NCBI GenBank assembly: GCA_947373945.1
Contig: CANBZV010000003.1
Coordinates: 1-39,862 of the forward strand
From: Moraxellaceae bacterium
GTDB lineage: Bacteria > Pseudomonadota > Gammaproteobacteria > Pseudomonadales > Moraxellaceae
Length of the DNA stretch: 39,862 nt
Direction of reading: 5' to 3'
Both the position numbers and the translations under genes were made by a program. Each line of letters begins with the position of its first letter. Position 1 is the stretch's first letter. Shown here piece by piece: positions 10,787-21,327 of this stretch. The notes below the pieces were generated by a model, which was given only the letters and a program-made list of their open reading frames with translations, was not told the origin of the DNA and did not search any database.

Positions 10787-10800
10787 GGCGCACTTGTTGT

Positions 10801-10877
<77 letters not shown>

Positions 10878-10893
10878 TATTCAAGGTCATTAG

Positions 10894-10918
10894 AGCCCAC
10901 TTTTATGTGGGCTTTTTT
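10894..10918 (+). terminator. Intrinsic terminator after tRNA-fMet
   Basis: AGCCCAC-TTTTAT-GTGGGCT-TTTTT. Confidence 0.8.
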
Positions 10919-10945
10919 GCACCTAAAAGCCAGTCTTTTAGATTC

Positions 10946-11000
10946 AGACTTACGTAATGTATGCGCATAAAGTGCGTTTTGTGAGCATAAGTCCTAAGAT
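10946..11000. repeat. Inverted-repeat element, copy B (rimP leader)
   Basis: TCAGACTTACGTAATG...GAGCATAAGTCCTAAGATG; both ends resemble the element at 13019-13089. Confidence 0.45.
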
Positions 11001-11013
11001 GATTGGGGTAATG

Positions 11014-11040
11014 AAAATGGGCGTACACGCCCATTTTTTG
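11014..11040 (+). terminator. Terminator or attenuator hairpin immediately upstream of rimP
   Basis: AAAATGGGCG-TACA-CGCCCATTTT, 10-bp perfect stem with T-tract; 17 nt before the rimP ATG. Confidence 0.7.
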
Positions 11041-11056
11041 TTTTTGAGGTTTGTAG

Positions 11057-11518
11057 ATGGCCGTTTCGCAAAAAGTTCAAACACTAACAACGATGTTGAC
11101 GCCTGCGGTAGTAGCGTGCGGTTTTGAATTGTGGGGGCTGGAGTTTTTTCCGCAAGGAAAGTGTTCGGTATTACGTATTTATATTGACGGCCCAGAAGGT
11201 GTTACTGTTGAGGGTTGCTCATCGGTAAGCCATCAGGTTAGTGGTATTCTGGATGTTGAAGATCCAATCGCGGGTGAATACACTTTAGAGGTTTCCTCGC
11301 CTGGTTGGGATCGTCCCTTGTTTCATTTGGCTCAATATCAACGCTTTGTTGGTGATGAAGTGTCCTTGCGTCTGGTTGCGCCGCTTAACGCGCGCCGTCG
11401 CTACAAAGGCGCTATTGCCGCGGTAGTTGAGGATGGTATTGATTTGAACTTTGAAGGTCAGGTCATTCGTATTCCCTTCGCGCAAATAGATAAAGCCAAT
11501 TTGGTTCCTAGTGTCTAA
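11057..11518 (+). CDS. rimP: Ribosome maturation factor RimP
   Basis: LTPAVVACGFELWGLEFFPQGKCSVLRIYIDGPEGVTVEGCSSVSHQVSGILDVEDPI...EVSSPGWDRPL. Confidence 0.95.
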   Translation: MAVSQKVQTLTTMLTPAVVACGFELWGLEFFPQGKCSVLRIYIDGPEGVTVEGCSSVSHQVSGILDVEDPIAGEYTLEVSSPGWDRPLFHLAQYQRFVGDEVSLRLVAPLNARRRYKGAIAAVVEDGIDLNFEGQVIRIPFAQIDKANLVPSV

Positions 11519-11535
11519 ACGATTAGAGCAGTAGC

Positions 11536-13005
11536 ATGAGCAAAGAAATTCTATTGGTTGTCGAATCCGTCAGTAATGAAAAAGGTATTGCGCGTGAGGC
11601 TATTTTCCAAGCGCTTGAGCAAGCTTTAGTTGCGGCAACCAAGAAAAAACACAACATCGAAGAAATGGATGCTCGCGTCAGTATTAATCGCAAAACAGGC
11701 GATTACGATACCTTCCGTCGCTGGACGGTTATGGCGGATGAAGATCATGAAATGCCAGCACAACAGCTGGCTATCAGCGATGTCGCCGAAGAAGGTCTGA
11801 AAATAGGCGATGTGGTTGAAAAGCAAATCCCTTCGATTGAGTTTGGTCGTATTGCCGCGCAAACAGCAAAACAAGTTATTGTCCAAAAAGTACGTGAAGC
11901 TGAGCGTGCTTTGGTTGTTGATGCCTACAAGCAGCGTGTTGGCGAGTTGTTGTCGGGTGAAGTGAAAAAAATCACTCGTGATGGCCTGATTGTCGATTTG
12001 GGTAATAACGCCGAAGGTTATTTGGCCCGTGAACAAATGATGCCGAAAGAAAACTTCCGCGTCAAAGAGCGCGTCAGTAGCATTCTTTATGCTGTAAATA
12101 CCGAAGGTCGTGGTGCGCAGTTGTTGCTGTCACGAACCTGTCCTGAAATGCTGATATCGTTGTTCCATAAAGAAGTGCCTGAAATCGGCGAAGAAATCAT
12201 CGAAATTAAAGGTGCTGCTCGCGACCCTGGTATCCGCGCTAAAATTGCTGTTAAAACTAACGATCATCGTATTGATCCTGTTGGTGCTTGTGTGGGTATG
12301 CGTGGTACGCGTGTCCAGGCTGTGACAGCTGAGTTAGGTGGCGAACGCGTTGATATCGTGTTGTGGGATGATAATCCTGTGCAGTTTGTTATTAACGCAC
12401 TGCAGCCAGCGGAAGTCGTGTCAATCATTATGGATGAAGATGTTCAAGCGATGGATGTTGCTGTTGAAGCAGAACAATTGGCGCAGGCGATTGGTCGCTC
12501 TGGGCAGAATGTGCGTCTAGCATCTGAATTAACGGGCTGGCGTTTAAACGTCATGACTGTTGAAGAGGCCAATGCCAAGCAAGCATCCGAGTCTCAACAG
12601 TTTGTTGATACCTTTGTCCGCGACTTAGGTATTGATGAAGATGTTGCTGGTGTTCTAGTCAATGAAGGTTTTACGACACTTGAAGAAGTGGCTTATGTGC
12701 CCATTGAAGAAATGTTAGCGATCGATGGTTTTGATGACGAGCTTGTTGCTGCTTTGCGCCAACGCGCTAAAGATGCTTTGTTAACTCAAGCTTTAGTATC
12801 GCAAGAAAAAGCCGAGCCAGCCGATGATTTGCTGGCGATGGAAGGCATGAATCGTAAACTTGCTTATGCGTTAGCGGCGCGTGGGGTCATCACTATGGAA
12901 GACCTCGCAGAACAAGCGATTGACGATATTGCCGATATTGATGGTTTGGATGTGGATCAGGCTGCTCAGCTGATTATGAAAGCTCGTGAACCTTGGTTCC
13001 TGTAA
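11536..13005 (+). CDS. nusA: Transcription termination/antitermination factor NusA
   Basis: [27 protein letters not shown]1 and KH domain signatures ([44 protein letters not shown]), C-terminal repeats. Confidence 0.97.
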   Translation: MSKEILLVVESVSNEKGIAREAIFQALEQALVAATKKKHNIEEMDARVSINRKTGDYDTFRRWTVMADEDHEMPAQQLAISDVAEEGLKIGDVVEKQIPSIEFGRIAAQTAKQVIVQKVREAERALVVDAYKQRVGELLSGEVKKITRDGLIVDLGNNAEGYLAREQMMPKENFRVKERVSSILYAVNTEGRGAQLLLSRTCPEMLISLFHKEVPEIGEEIIEIKGAARDPGIRAKIAVKTNDHRIDPVGACVGMRGTRVQAVTAELGGERVDIVLWDDNPVQFVINALQPAEVVSIIMDEDVQAMDVAVEAEQLAQAIGRSGQNVRLASELTGWRLNVMTVEEANAKQASESQQFVDTFVRDLGIDEDVAGVLVNEGFTTLEEVAYVPIEEMLAIDGFDDELVAALRQRAKDALLTQALVSQEKAEPADDLLAMEGMNRKLAYALAARGVITMEDLAEQAIDDIADIDGLDVDQAAQLIMKAREPWFL

Positions 13006-13018
13006 TCTAACCTGTAGA

Positions 13019-13089
13019 AATCGGACTTACGTACAATCCCGTCGGGATTTGGTGCTACAAGTAACACAACTTGCGTAAGTTCTAAAATG
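13019..13089. repeat. Inverted-repeat element, copy A (nusA-infB intergenic)
   Basis: TCGGACTTACGTACAATCCCGTCGGGATTTGGTGCTACAAGTAACACAACTTGCGTAAGTTCTAAAATG; ACTTACG/CGTAAGT ends and an internal AATCCCG-T-CGGGATT hairpin. Confidence 0.5.
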
Positions 13090-13108
13090 TTTTGGAGTGA
13101 CGAGCCAC

Positions 13109-15823
13109 ATGGCTGAAATAACTGTCAAACAACTAGCGCAGATCGTTGAACGCTCAGTAGAGACGCTATTAATACAAATGAATGAAGCGGGTTTGTCGGC
13201 ACGTGGTGCTGATGACATCGTTTCTGATGTCGAAAAACAGCAGCTTGTTGCCTTTCTCAAGCGCAGTCATGGTGAAGCCTCAAGTGATCAAATCACGTTG
13301 AAGCGTAAAACACTAAGCACGATTAAAACGCCTGTTTCGGGCGGCAAAGCTAAAACAGTCAACGTTGAAGTGCGTAAAACGCGTACTTTTGTGAAGCCAG
13401 CCGATGGTGAGTTGACGCAAGAAGCTTTGTTGAAAGCGACTGAAGAAGAAGCAGCACGTAAAGCTGAAGAAGCTGCTGCAGCGCGCCAAGCAGAATTAGC
13501 TCGTAAGGCGGAAGAAGAAGCGGCTCGCCAAGCTGAATTGGCACGTAAGGCGGAAGCCGAAGACGTGGCTCGCCAAGCTATTGCGGCTGTCAGTGGTAGC
13601 AAAGATCCTCGTGATAAAAAATTAGCTGTGCCTAAGTCAGGCGCAGTTAAGGCAGAGAAAAAAGAAGAGTCTCCTGAAGAAAAAGCAAAGCGTGAAGCAG
13701 AAGCAGCTAAGCAGCGTGCTAATGACGAAGCCAAGCGTAAACAGGAAGAAATTCTGCGTAAAGAAGCCGAAGAAAAAGCCCGTCAACGCACTTTGGAACA
13801 AGCCCGTAAAATAGCTGATGAATTGGCTGTTCGTGGTGAAGTCAAAGTCGAAGACGTGCCTTTGGCGCGTGGTTTGGTTGGGAAAGCCTACGAAGATTCT
13901 TTTGCGCGTGAAGACCGCGAAATTCGTCGTGGTGGAAATACCTCGGGTCGTGGTGGTAAAAACAAATTAGGCAAAAAGCGTGAGGAAGAGCAAAACTTCC
14001 GTCCTGCTAACCGTCAGTTAAGCTCGGCATTGTCTAAACAACATGGTTTTGAAAAACCTGTTGAAAAGCAAGTCTACGAAGTGGCAATTGGTGACACCAT
14101 CACCGTCGCTGATTTGGCACAGAAAATGGCGGTTAAAGCCCGTGAAGTGACCAAAATGCTGATGAAGATGGGCGAGGTCGTCACTCTCAATCAAGCAATA
14201 GATCAAGCAACTGCGGCATTAGTCGTAGAAGAAATGGGGCATACGCCGAAATATGTTAGCTCCAGTGCTGTTGAAGATTCGCTGAAAGATGCGATGGCGC
14301 ACGATGGTGAAGCGAGCACACGTCCACCGGTTGTGACCATTATGGGTCACGTTGACCACGGTAAAACATCGCTGCTCGACTATATTCGTCGTGCCAAAGT
14401 AGCGGCAGGTGAAGCGGGCGGTATTACCCAACATATCGGCGCGTATCATGTCACTACTCCTCGTGGTGTGATTACCTTCCTTGATACTCCAGGCCACGCT
14501 GCGTTTACGTCGATGCGTGCTCGTGGTGCCAAGGCAACAGATATTGTCGTGCTGGTTGTTGCTGCTGATGATGGCGTGATGCCACAAACGGCAGAAGCAA
14601 TTGACCATGCGCGTGCGGCGGGTGTGCCGTTAATTGTTGCCATCAACAAAATGGATAAAGCCTCTGCTGACACCGATCGTGTTATGCATGAATTGTCCGT
14701 GAAACACGTTGTTCCTGAAGAATGGGGCGGCGATACCCAAATTGTGAAGGTTTCGGCACATACTGGTTTAGGTATTGATGCGTTACTGGAAGCGATTCAA
14801 AACCAGGCAGAATTGCTTGAATTGACTGCGGTTGAGTTAGGTGCTGCTCAAGGCGTGGTTATTGAAGCGCGTATTGATAAAGGTCGCGGTGCGGTTGCTA
14901 GTGTACTGGTACAAAAAGGCACATTGCGTAGCGGTGATTTAGTGCTTGCCGGTCAGTATTATGGCCGTGTTCGTGCCATGACCGATGAAAATGGCTTGCC
15001 GACAACTTCGGCTGGTCCTTCGATTCCGGTTGAAATTTTAGGTTTGCCTGAAGCGCCTAACGCTGGCGACGAATTCATGGTCGTGGATGACGAGCGTAAA
15101 GCCCGTGAAGTCGCTGAGTTCCGTTCGAACAAAGAGCGTCAAATCAAACTTGAACGTCAGCAAGGCATGAAGCTTGAGAACTTATTGGCGACAATGGGTA
15201 AACAAGAAGCGCCTTCCGTCAACATTGTACTGAAAACTGACGTACGCGGCTCCTTAGAAGCAATCACTCAAGCATTGAATGATTTGTCTACTGAAGATGT
15301 GCGTGTTCGTATTATCAGTTCGGGTGTTGGTGCGATTACTGAGTCTGATGTGACCTTGGCTGAGTCTACCGGTGCTGTCGTCTTGGGCTTTAATGTCCGT
15401 GCCGATAATGCTGCCCGTGCAAAATGCCAACAAGACGAAATTGATCTGCGTTACTACAGCATTATCTATGAAATGATTGATGATGTTCGCGATGCCATGT
15501 CCGGCTTGTTGTCACCAGAGCGTCGTGAAAATATTCTCGGTGTGGCGCAAGTGCGCGAAGTGTTCCGTTCCTCACGTTTTGGTGCGGCGGCGGGCTGTAT
15601 GGTTTTGGAAGGTATTGTTTACCGTCACAAGCCTATTCGTGTGTTGCGTGATGAAGTTGTCGTATTCCAAGGTGAATTGGAATCGTTACGTCGCTTCAAA
15701 GATGACTTGCAAGAAGTGCGTCATGGCATGGAATGTGGTATGGCTGTTAAAGGCTACAACGATATTCGTGTCGGCGATAAAATTGAAGTCTACGAAGTTC
15801 AACACATCAAACGTACTTTGTAA
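13109..15823 (+). CDS. infB: Translation initiation factor IF-2
   Basis: [33 protein letters not shown]; long Ala/Glu/Lys/Arg-rich N-terminal linker. Confidence 0.97.
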   Translation: MAEITVKQLAQIVERSVETLLIQMNEAGLSARGADDIVSDVEKQQLVAFLKRSHGEASSDQITLKRKTLSTIKTPVSGGKAKTVNVEVRKTRTFVKPADGELTQEALLKATEEEAARKAEEAAAARQAELARKAEEEAARQAELARKAEAEDVARQAIAAVSGSKDPRDKKLAVPKSGAVKAEKKEESPEEKAKREAEAAKQRANDEAKRKQEEILRKEAEEKARQRTLEQARKIADELAVRGEVKVEDVPLARGLVGKAYEDSFAREDREIRRGGNTSGRGGKNKLGKKREEEQNFRPANRQLSSALSKQHGFEKPVEKQVYEVAIGDTITVADLAQKMAVKAREVTKMLMKMGEVVTLNQAIDQATAALVVEEMGHTPKYVSSSAVEDSLKDAMAHDGEASTRPPVVTIMGHVDHGKTSLLDYIRRAKVAAGEAGGITQHIGAYHVTTPRGVITFLDTPGHAAFTSMRARGAKATDIVVLVVAADDGVMPQTAEAIDHARAAGVPLIVAINKMDKASADTDRVMHELSVKHVVPEEWGGDTQIVKVSAHTGLGIDALLEAIQNQAELLELTAVELGAAQGVVIEARIDKGRGAVASVLVQKGTLRSGDLVLAGQYYGRVRAMTDENGLPTTSAGPSIPVEILGLPEAPNAGDEFMVVDDERKAREVAEFRSNKERQIKLERQQGMKLENLLATMGKQEAPSVNIVLKTDVRGSLEAITQALNDLSTEDVRVRIISSGVGAITESDVTLAESTGAVVLGFNVRADNAARAKCQQDEIDLRYYSIIYEMIDDVRDAMSGLLSPERRENILGVAQVREVFRSSRFGAAAGCMVLEGIVYRHKPIRVLRDEVVVFQGELESLRRFKDDLQEVRHGMECGMAVKGYNDIRVGDKIEVYEVQHIKRTL
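13454..13582 (+). repeat. In-frame tandem repeat in the IF-2 linker
   Basis: Three units: [15 protein letters not shown] / [14 protein letters not shown] / [14 protein letters not shown] (45/42/42 nt). Confidence 0.8.
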
Positions 15824-15833
15824 GTTGGCCGCT

Positions 15834-15854
15834 CCTCCCTCAAAGCGGGGGAGG
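15834..15854. repeat. Palindromic hairpin in infB-rbfA spacer
   Basis: CCTCCC-TCAAAGCGG-GGGAGG within CTCCTCCCTCAAAGCGGGGGAGGGG. Confidence 0.4.
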
Positions 15855-15886
15855 GGATATGCTGAGCTGAAGCTAGAGAGGGCTGT

Positions 15887-16285
15887 GTGAGCCAACGTAT
15901 GCAACGTTTAGCGGATCAAATTCAGCGCGAAATCGCTGGTTTAATTCGTTCAGAGTTAAAAGACCCACGTTTAGGCATGGTGACTGTTTCTGCTGTGAAA
16001 GTCAGTAAAGACATGGGCTATGCTGAAGTGTATGTGACTGTGCTGGGCAAAGAATTAGATGTTGATTACGCGCCAAGTTTGGCTGTATTAAATAATGCAG
16101 CGGGCTTTTTGCGTGGCGCCTTGGGTAAAAGTTTGCAAATTCGGATGATTCCGCGCTTACGTTTTCATTATGATGAAGTGATCATGCGTGCCAATCGTAT
16201 GGCGGTCTTGATTAATCAAGCCATCACCGAAGATGAAGCCGTGCAAAGCCAGCAAATTCCTGAGGCAGATGAGCCATTAGTGTAA
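15887..16285 (+). CDS. rbfA: 30S ribosome-binding factor RbfA
   Basis: QRLADQIQREIAGLIRSELKDPRLGMVTVSAVKVSKDMGYAEVYVTV; GTG start. Confidence 0.95.
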   Translation: MSQRMQRLADQIQREIAGLIRSELKDPRLGMVTVSAVKVSKDMGYAEVYVTVLGKELDVDYAPSLAVLNNAAGFLRGALGKSLQIRMIPRLRFHYDEVIMRANRMAVLINQAITEDEAVQSQQIPEADEPLV

Positions 16286-16417
16286 GTGCATCGATCTTGC
16301 TGCTATAAGTGCGCAAGTTCGGTGTGATTCTGCCATTAGATTAAAAATAGTGTTGATGTGTTAGTCCTTCTTCCGCTCTTTCAAGCCTCTAGCGCTTACC
16401 TCATGTTGAACTCTTAA

Positions 16418-17344
16418 ATGGCTATAGTGAAACAAGTCAAAAAAATTCGCCGCTCCATTGATGGCATTATTCTGCTCGATAAACCGCTCGGTATGACCTC
16501 GAATCACGCCTTGCAGCATGTCAAACGTTTGTATAATGCTGAAAAAGCCGGCCATACCGGTAGTCTAGACCCCTTGGCAACAGGCTTGTTGCCTATCTGT
16601 TTTGGCGAAGCGACCAAGTATTCGCAGCATTTGCTAGATGCCGATAAGGTTTATCGTACCAAAATGCGTTTAGGGCAAAAAACGACGACCGCAGATGCAG
16701 AAGGCGACATTATCAGTGAACGTCCTGTTCCGGAGTTAAGCGCTGCCGACATTGAAAAGGTGCTGGCGCAATTTCGCGGTGAATTAAAACAAGTGCCGTC
16801 CATGTATTCGGCATTGAAAAAAGATGGTCGGCCATTATATGAGTTGGCGCGACAAGGCATTGAAGTTGAACGCGAAGCACGAACAATTCAGATTTACCGC
16901 CTTGAATTATTAAAAATCGAGCCGTTGTTTTGGGAACTCGAGGTTGCCTGTAGTAAAGGTACATATATTCGTAATCTGGTCGAAGATATTGGCGAAGCTA
17001 TAGGCTGTGGTGCGCATGTGGTCGAGTTAAGACGACTTGCCAGTGGCCCATTCCAGTTGCAAGAAAACTTAGGTTTGGATGACTTGCGTCAGCTTGCTGA
17101 GCAGGGTTTTGAGGTCTTGGATGCATTATTGTTGCCACCTTGGGCGGCAATGGCGGATAAACCTAAAATTACCCTCAGTGACACGAGCACGTATTACTTG
17201 ATGCATGGTAATCCGGTGCAGGTGAACGGCTTACCTGTTGAAGAAGTCTTAATCTTTGATGCTGAGCAGCGGTTTTTAGGTTTGGGACAAATGAATAATG
17301 ATGGTTTATTGGCACCAAAGCGACTATTAAAGTCAAAGCAGTAG
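16418..17344 (+). CDS. truB: tRNA pseudouridine(55) synthase TruB
   Basis: DGIILLDKPLGMTSNHALQHVKRLYNAEKAGHTGSLDPLATGLLPICFGEATK. Confidence 0.96.
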   Translation: MAIVKQVKKIRRSIDGIILLDKPLGMTSNHALQHVKRLYNAEKAGHTGSLDPLATGLLPICFGEATKYSQHLLDADKVYRTKMRLGQKTTTADAEGDIISERPVPELSAADIEKVLAQFRGELKQVPSMYSALKKDGRPLYELARQGIEVEREARTIQIYRLELLKIEPLFWELEVACSKGTYIRNLVEDIGEAIGCGAHVVELRRLASGPFQLQENLGLDDLRQLAEQGFEVLDALLLPPWAAMADKPKITLSDTSTYYLMHGNPVQVNGLPVEEVLIFDAEQRFLGLGQMNNDGLLAPKRLLKSKQ

Positions 17345-17506
17345 GCGTGGTTTATACGTCAGATATGACAATTGTTACTGTGTTTACAGATAAGGCATTC
17401 ATTAGAATGCTGCCAATAGCCTTGACCAAGACCTGTGGTGAATAAGCCAAATAAGTCATAGCACATTAGCCAATGACAAGATAAAATACCCCGCGCGCTA
17501 GCTGTA

Positions 17507-17542
17507 GAGATGCACGGCTATGCGTGTTTTTTAGCGCATCTC
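17507..17542 (+). promoter_or_regulatory. rpsO leader stem (candidate S15 autoregulatory structure)
   Basis: GAGATGC (17507-17513) complementary to GCATCTC (17536-17542), ending 12 nt before the rpsO ATG. Confidence 0.4.
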
Positions 17543-17554
17543 ATGGAGAAAATC

Positions 17555-17824
17555 ATGGCACTAACAGTTGCTGATAAAGCCGCTATTATGGCGAAATTTG
17601 CCCGTGGTGAAGCTGATACTGGCTCACCTGAAGTTCAAGTTGCTTTGTTGTCTGCTCAAATTGACGACTTGCAATCACACTTTAAAGCACACAAACACGA
17701 TCACCACTCTCGTCGTGGTTTGATTCGTATGGTTAACCAACGTCGTAGTTTACTGGATTACTTGAATCGCAAAGATAGCTCACGCTACGCTGCGTTGATT
17801 CAGGCTCTAGGTCTGCGTCGCTAA
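17555..17824 (+). CDS. rpsO: 30S ribosomal protein S15
   Basis: [57 protein letters not shown]. Confidence 0.97.
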   Translation: MALTVADKAAIMAKFARGEADTGSPEVQVALLSAQIDDLQSHFKAHKHDHHSRRGLIRMVNQRRSLLDYLNRKDSSRYAALIQALGLRR

Positions 17825-17832
17825 GTGCCGAT

Positions 17833-17860
17833 GAAGGGGAGCTTTTGCTCCCCTTCGTTT
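17833..17860 (+). terminator. Intrinsic terminator/attenuator between rpsO and pnp
   Basis: GAAGGGGAGC-TTTT-GCTCCCCTTC followed by GTTTTCG; 10-bp perfect stem. Confidence 0.85.
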
Positions 17861-17878
17861 TCGTTGTTTCCTATTGGT

Positions 17879-17936
17879 TATGGAGAGGCTACTAAGACTT
17901 GGGTTTGTTGTTGCTCAACTCTTAGTGGCCTCCATA
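17879..17936 (+). promoter_or_regulatory. Long imperfect hairpin in pnp leader (candidate RNase III/PNPase autoregulatory site)
   Basis: TATGGAGAGGCTACTAAG ... CTTAGTGGCCTCCATA, complementary with two small bulges, between the rpsO terminator and the pnp start. Confidence 0.6.
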
Positions 17937-17988
17937 GATAAATGGGGCTTAAGTAAGCCCTAATTAGAAATGCTGGAGTTTTCACTGT

Positions 17989-20073
17989 ATGTTTAATATC
18001 GTCAAAAAAGAGTTTCAATTCGGTCGTCATACTGTTGTTCTTGAAACTGGTCGTATCGCGCGTCAAGCCAACACTGTATTTGTCACGATGGGTGGCGTTA
18101 GTGTCTTGGTGGCTGTTGTTGCGGCAAAAACTGCGAAAGCGGGTCAGGATTTCTTTCCTTTGACCGTTAACTATCAAGAAAAGACCTATGCGGCTGGCCG
18201 TATTCCTGGTGGCTACTTCAAGCGTGAAGGCCGTGCTAGTGAAAAAGAAACCTTAACGTCGCGTCTGATTGACCGTCCAATTCGTCCGTTATTCCCAGAA
18301 GGCTTTTATAACGAAGTTCAGGTCACTGCAACCGTCGTATCAACTGATCGCGAACTGGATACTGATATCGCCGCTATGCTCGGGACATCAGCCGCATTAA
18401 GCATTGCTGGTATTCCCTTCAAAGGCCCAATCGCTGGTGCACGCGTCGGTTATATTGATGGCGAATATATTCTGAACCCAACGTTCAAAGAATTGGCGAC
18501 ATCTGATTTGGATTTGGTTGTTGCTGGTACAGACAGCGCCGTATTAATGGTTGAGTCCGAAGCTAAAGAACTTAGTGAAGATCAAATGCTCGGTGCAGTA
18601 TTGTTTGGTCACGAAGAAATGCAAGTTGCGATCGAAGCGATTAAAGCTTTCGCTGCTGAAGTCAATACAGCTGCGTCAACATGGCAAGCTCCTGAAGCGA
18701 ATCAAACGCTGAAGGCTGGTTTGGCTGATGCTTATGCTCAGTCTATATCTGAAGCTTATACCATTGTTGAAAAACATAGCCGTTATAGCCGTTTAGATGA
18801 AATCAAAAAGCAAGCTTTGGCTCAGTTTGCTGTTGAAGGTGCTGAGTTCTCTGCCGACGACGTCGACACAGCATTTGAAGATTTAAAATACCGCACTGTT
18901 CGTGACAATATCTTGAGCGGCAAGCCACGTATTGATGGTCGTAACCTCGATACGGTTCGTGCCCTTGATGTACAAGTTGGTATTTTGCCACGTGTCCACG
19001 GTTCGGCATTGTTCACTCGTGGCGAAACACAGGCTTTGGTTACCGCAACCCTCGGTGGTACACGTGATGCGTTAATGGTTGATGCTCTGGAAGGTTCATT
19101 TACTGACAACTTCATGTTGCATTACAACTTCCCAGCATATTCCGTTGGTGAAACCGGTCGTGAGACTGGCCCTAAACGTCGTGAAATAGGTCATGGCCGT
19201 TTAGCGCGTCGTGGTGTTTACCCCATGTTGCCTGCGGCTGAAAAATTCCCGTACGCTATTCGTGTCGTTTCTGATATCACGGAGTCGAACGGTTCCTCTT
19301 CCATGGCTTCGGTTTGTGGTGCTTCCTTAGCGTTAATGGATGCGGGCGTGCCGTTAAAAGCGCCTGTTGCCGGTATCGCGATGGGCTTGGTAAAAGAAGG
19401 TGATCGTTTTGCTGTCCTGTCCGATATTTTGGGCGACGAAGATCATTTAGGTGATATGGACTTCAAAGTGGCGGGTAGCGCCAATGGTATTACTGCCTTG
19501 CAGATGGATATCAAAATTGAAGGTATTACCGAAGAAATTATGGAAGTGGCACTGAATCAAGCGCGCGCAGGCCGTTTGCATATTTTGGCTGCAATGAATG
19601 AAGTGTTGTTGACAGCTCGTGCAGATGTCAGTATTCATGCCCCTACCTATGCCACCATCCAAATCAATCCCGAGAAAATCCGTGATGTGATTGGTAAAGG
19701 CGGCGCAACAATTCGTGCTATCTGTGAAGAAACCAAAGCGACTATTGATATTGAAGATAACGGTTTTGTTCGCATTTATGGCGAAACGAAAGGTGCAACT
19801 CAAGCAGCTTTAGCCAAAGTACAGGCGATCACTGCCGAAGTGGAAGTGGGCGCGGTTTATGATGGTTTAGTATCCAAAGTTGTCGATTTTGGCGCTTTTG
19901 TAACCATTATGCCGGGTACAGATGGCTTGGTTCATATTTCGCAAATCACGAGCCAGCGTGTTGAAAACGTCAGTGATTATTTGAAAGAAGGCCAAATTGT
20001 TAAAGTTCGTGTCATGGATGTTGATCAACGCGGCCGTATTAAATTGTCAATGAAAGATGTTGCCGCCGAGTAA
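17989..20073 (+). CDS. pnp: Polyribonucleotide nucleotidyltransferase
   Basis: [44 protein letters not shown]-terminal KH ([11 protein letters not shown]) and S1 domains. Confidence 0.97.
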   Translation: MFNIVKKEFQFGRHTVVLETGRIARQANTVFVTMGGVSVLVAVVAAKTAKAGQDFFPLTVNYQEKTYAAGRIPGGYFKREGRASEKETLTSRLIDRPIRPLFPEGFYNEVQVTATVVSTDRELDTDIAAMLGTSAALSIAGIPFKGPIAGARVGYIDGEYILNPTFKELATSDLDLVVAGTDSAVLMVESEAKELSEDQMLGAVLFGHEEMQVAIEAIKAFAAEVNTAASTWQAPEANQTLKAGLADAYAQSISEAYTIVEKHSRYSRLDEIKKQALAQFAVEGAEFSADDVDTAFEDLKYRTVRDNILSGKPRIDGRNLDTVRALDVQVGILPRVHGSALFTRGETQALVTATLGGTRDALMVDALEGSFTDNFMLHYNFPAYSVGETGRETGPKRREIGHGRLARRGVYPMLPAAEKFPYAIRVVSDITESNGSSSMASVCGASLALMDAGVPLKAPVAGIAMGLVKEGDRFAVLSDILGDEDHLGDMDFKVAGSANGITALQMDIKIEGITEEIMEVALNQARAGRLHILAAMNEVLLTARADVSIHAPTYATIQINPEKIRDVIGKGGATIRAICEETKATIDIEDNGFVRIYGETKGATQAALAKVQAITAEVEVGAVYDGLVSKVVDFGAFVTIMPGTDGLVHISQITSQRVENVSDYLKEGQIVKVRVMDVDQRGRIKLSMKDVAAE

Positions 20074-20272
20074 TTGACGTGTTTGACAAGGATGTCTAAG
20101 TTATAAGGTGAATGCGTCACGATGGCCAGCTGTCGTGACATCATGATAGCCTTAATGCTGTTCACTGATTTATAAGTCAAAAAATATAACATGGCTTGGT
20201 GAAACAAGAATCTTAGTGTTATTGTTGAGTGCTAAAGCGCAAGTTAAAAACAACAAGTCCAGGAGATAGGGC

Positions 20273-21310
20273 ATGAATTTTTCGCACTACCTACGTTTAG
20301 GTGTGATTTGCTCCGTGATTGGAGCGCAAACGCTATTATCAGGGTGTTCGCAAGTAGTTAAAGGCGGTGCAAACATAGCCTTATCCTTTAGCGAAAATTA
20401 TATTGTACCTCCCATTTTGCAATTAGATGATGCGCCAATGGCATGTGCCTCTGGTGAGTCACTGACGCCACTAATTCTTGCTACGCAAGGAATGGGGGCT
20501 GATCCAGCAAAATTAGCCGTATTTATGTATGTGGCAGCGGGCTTATGTGCTGAAGATCGTGCTTTAGAAAATGAACTACGCTATTTGCGCGCTTCACGCT
20601 CCAACATGATTGAAGAAGCTCAAGATGCGCGTATTGCTCAAAAACGTTGGGCTGCAGTTGCTGCTCGCCGTCAACAAGAGGCCTATCGTCGTTTTGTTGA
20701 GCGTTATGAAAAAGAGTTTAATTTCAAAATAGGTGCTTCCTGCCCTAAACTTCATGAAGATTTCGATAAGCTAGTCTATTTGGTAGGCATGGCTTCAGGT
20801 ATCCAAGCTGTTGTGAATGATATTGCTGCTCAAGGTGTGGTTGGCGTACCTAAGGACGTTGCTGCGGTTGTTGAGCGTGGTATGGCTTGTTTGGATAATG
20901 CCGAATATTGGGGCGTGCCAATGGCAACGCGTGCAGCGGTATGGTCATTGTTGCCGGGTGCTAGCGAAGGCAAACCTGACCCCTTCACCGTGATGAAAGA
21001 CTCTACTCGTGTGGGTGAGCGTAAAGGGGTGCGGTTAGCACATGCTATTTATGCTTTATCAGCGCAGGCAAAAGGCGACGAAGCGTTATTGCGTGATGCT
21101 TTGAAGACCTTTGGTGCCTCTAGCAATATGGCAGTTAACCCTAAATATCGTTTATTGGATGCAATGGGTAGCATGATGGTGCAAACCATCTCTGATCGTT
21201 ATTGGACAGAAAAAACAGGGACACGGACGCCTGAAGATGGCTATACCAAGTTCTGGGATGACAAGCCTTCTGCTGAAAGTACAGGTGTTTCGATTGATGA
21301 TCTGCTCTAA
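20273..21310 (+). CDS. Lipoprotein, candidate TRAP transporter T-component (TatT-like)
   Basis: LLSGCSQ lipobox; helical protein with PMACASGESLTPLILATQG...LAVFMYVAAGLCAEDRALENELRYLRASR; directly upstream of a TRAP-type binding protein and permeases. Confidence 0.5.
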   Translation: MNFSHYLRLGVICSVIGAQTLLSGCSQVVKGGANIALSFSENYIVPPILQLDDAPMACASGESLTPLILATQGMGADPAKLAVFMYVAAGLCAEDRALENELRYLRASRSNMIEEAQDARIAQKRWAAVAARRQQEAYRRFVERYEKEFNFKIGASCPKLHEDFDKLVYLVGMASGIQAVVNDIAAQGVVGVPKDVAAVVERGMACLDNAEYWGVPMATRAAVWSLLPGASEGKPDPFTVMKDSTRVGERKGVRLAHAIYALSAQAKGDEALLRDALKTFGASSNMAVNPKYRLLDAMGSMMVQTISDRYWTEKTGTRTPEDGYTKFWDDKPSAESTGVSIDDLL

Positions 21311-21327
21311 GTTGAGTTAGCCTTATT

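Noticed and set aside
13288-13734. 148-aa antisense ORF opposite infB
   Set aside because: Ala/Ser-rich translation is the complement of the Ala/Glu repeat linker of IF-2; no independent signal.
15477-15890. 137-aa ORF overlapping the infB 3' end
   Set aside because: Frame-shifted shadow of infB coding sequence with Cys/Lys-rich composition; no plausible domain.
17395-17410. GCATTC-ATTA-GAATGC hairpin after truB as terminator
   Set aside because: Short AT-rich stem without a T-tract; could be chance.
20116-20139. GTCACGA...TCGTGAC hairpin after pnp as terminator
   Set aside because: 7-bp stem with a 10-nt loop and no T-tract; too weak to call.
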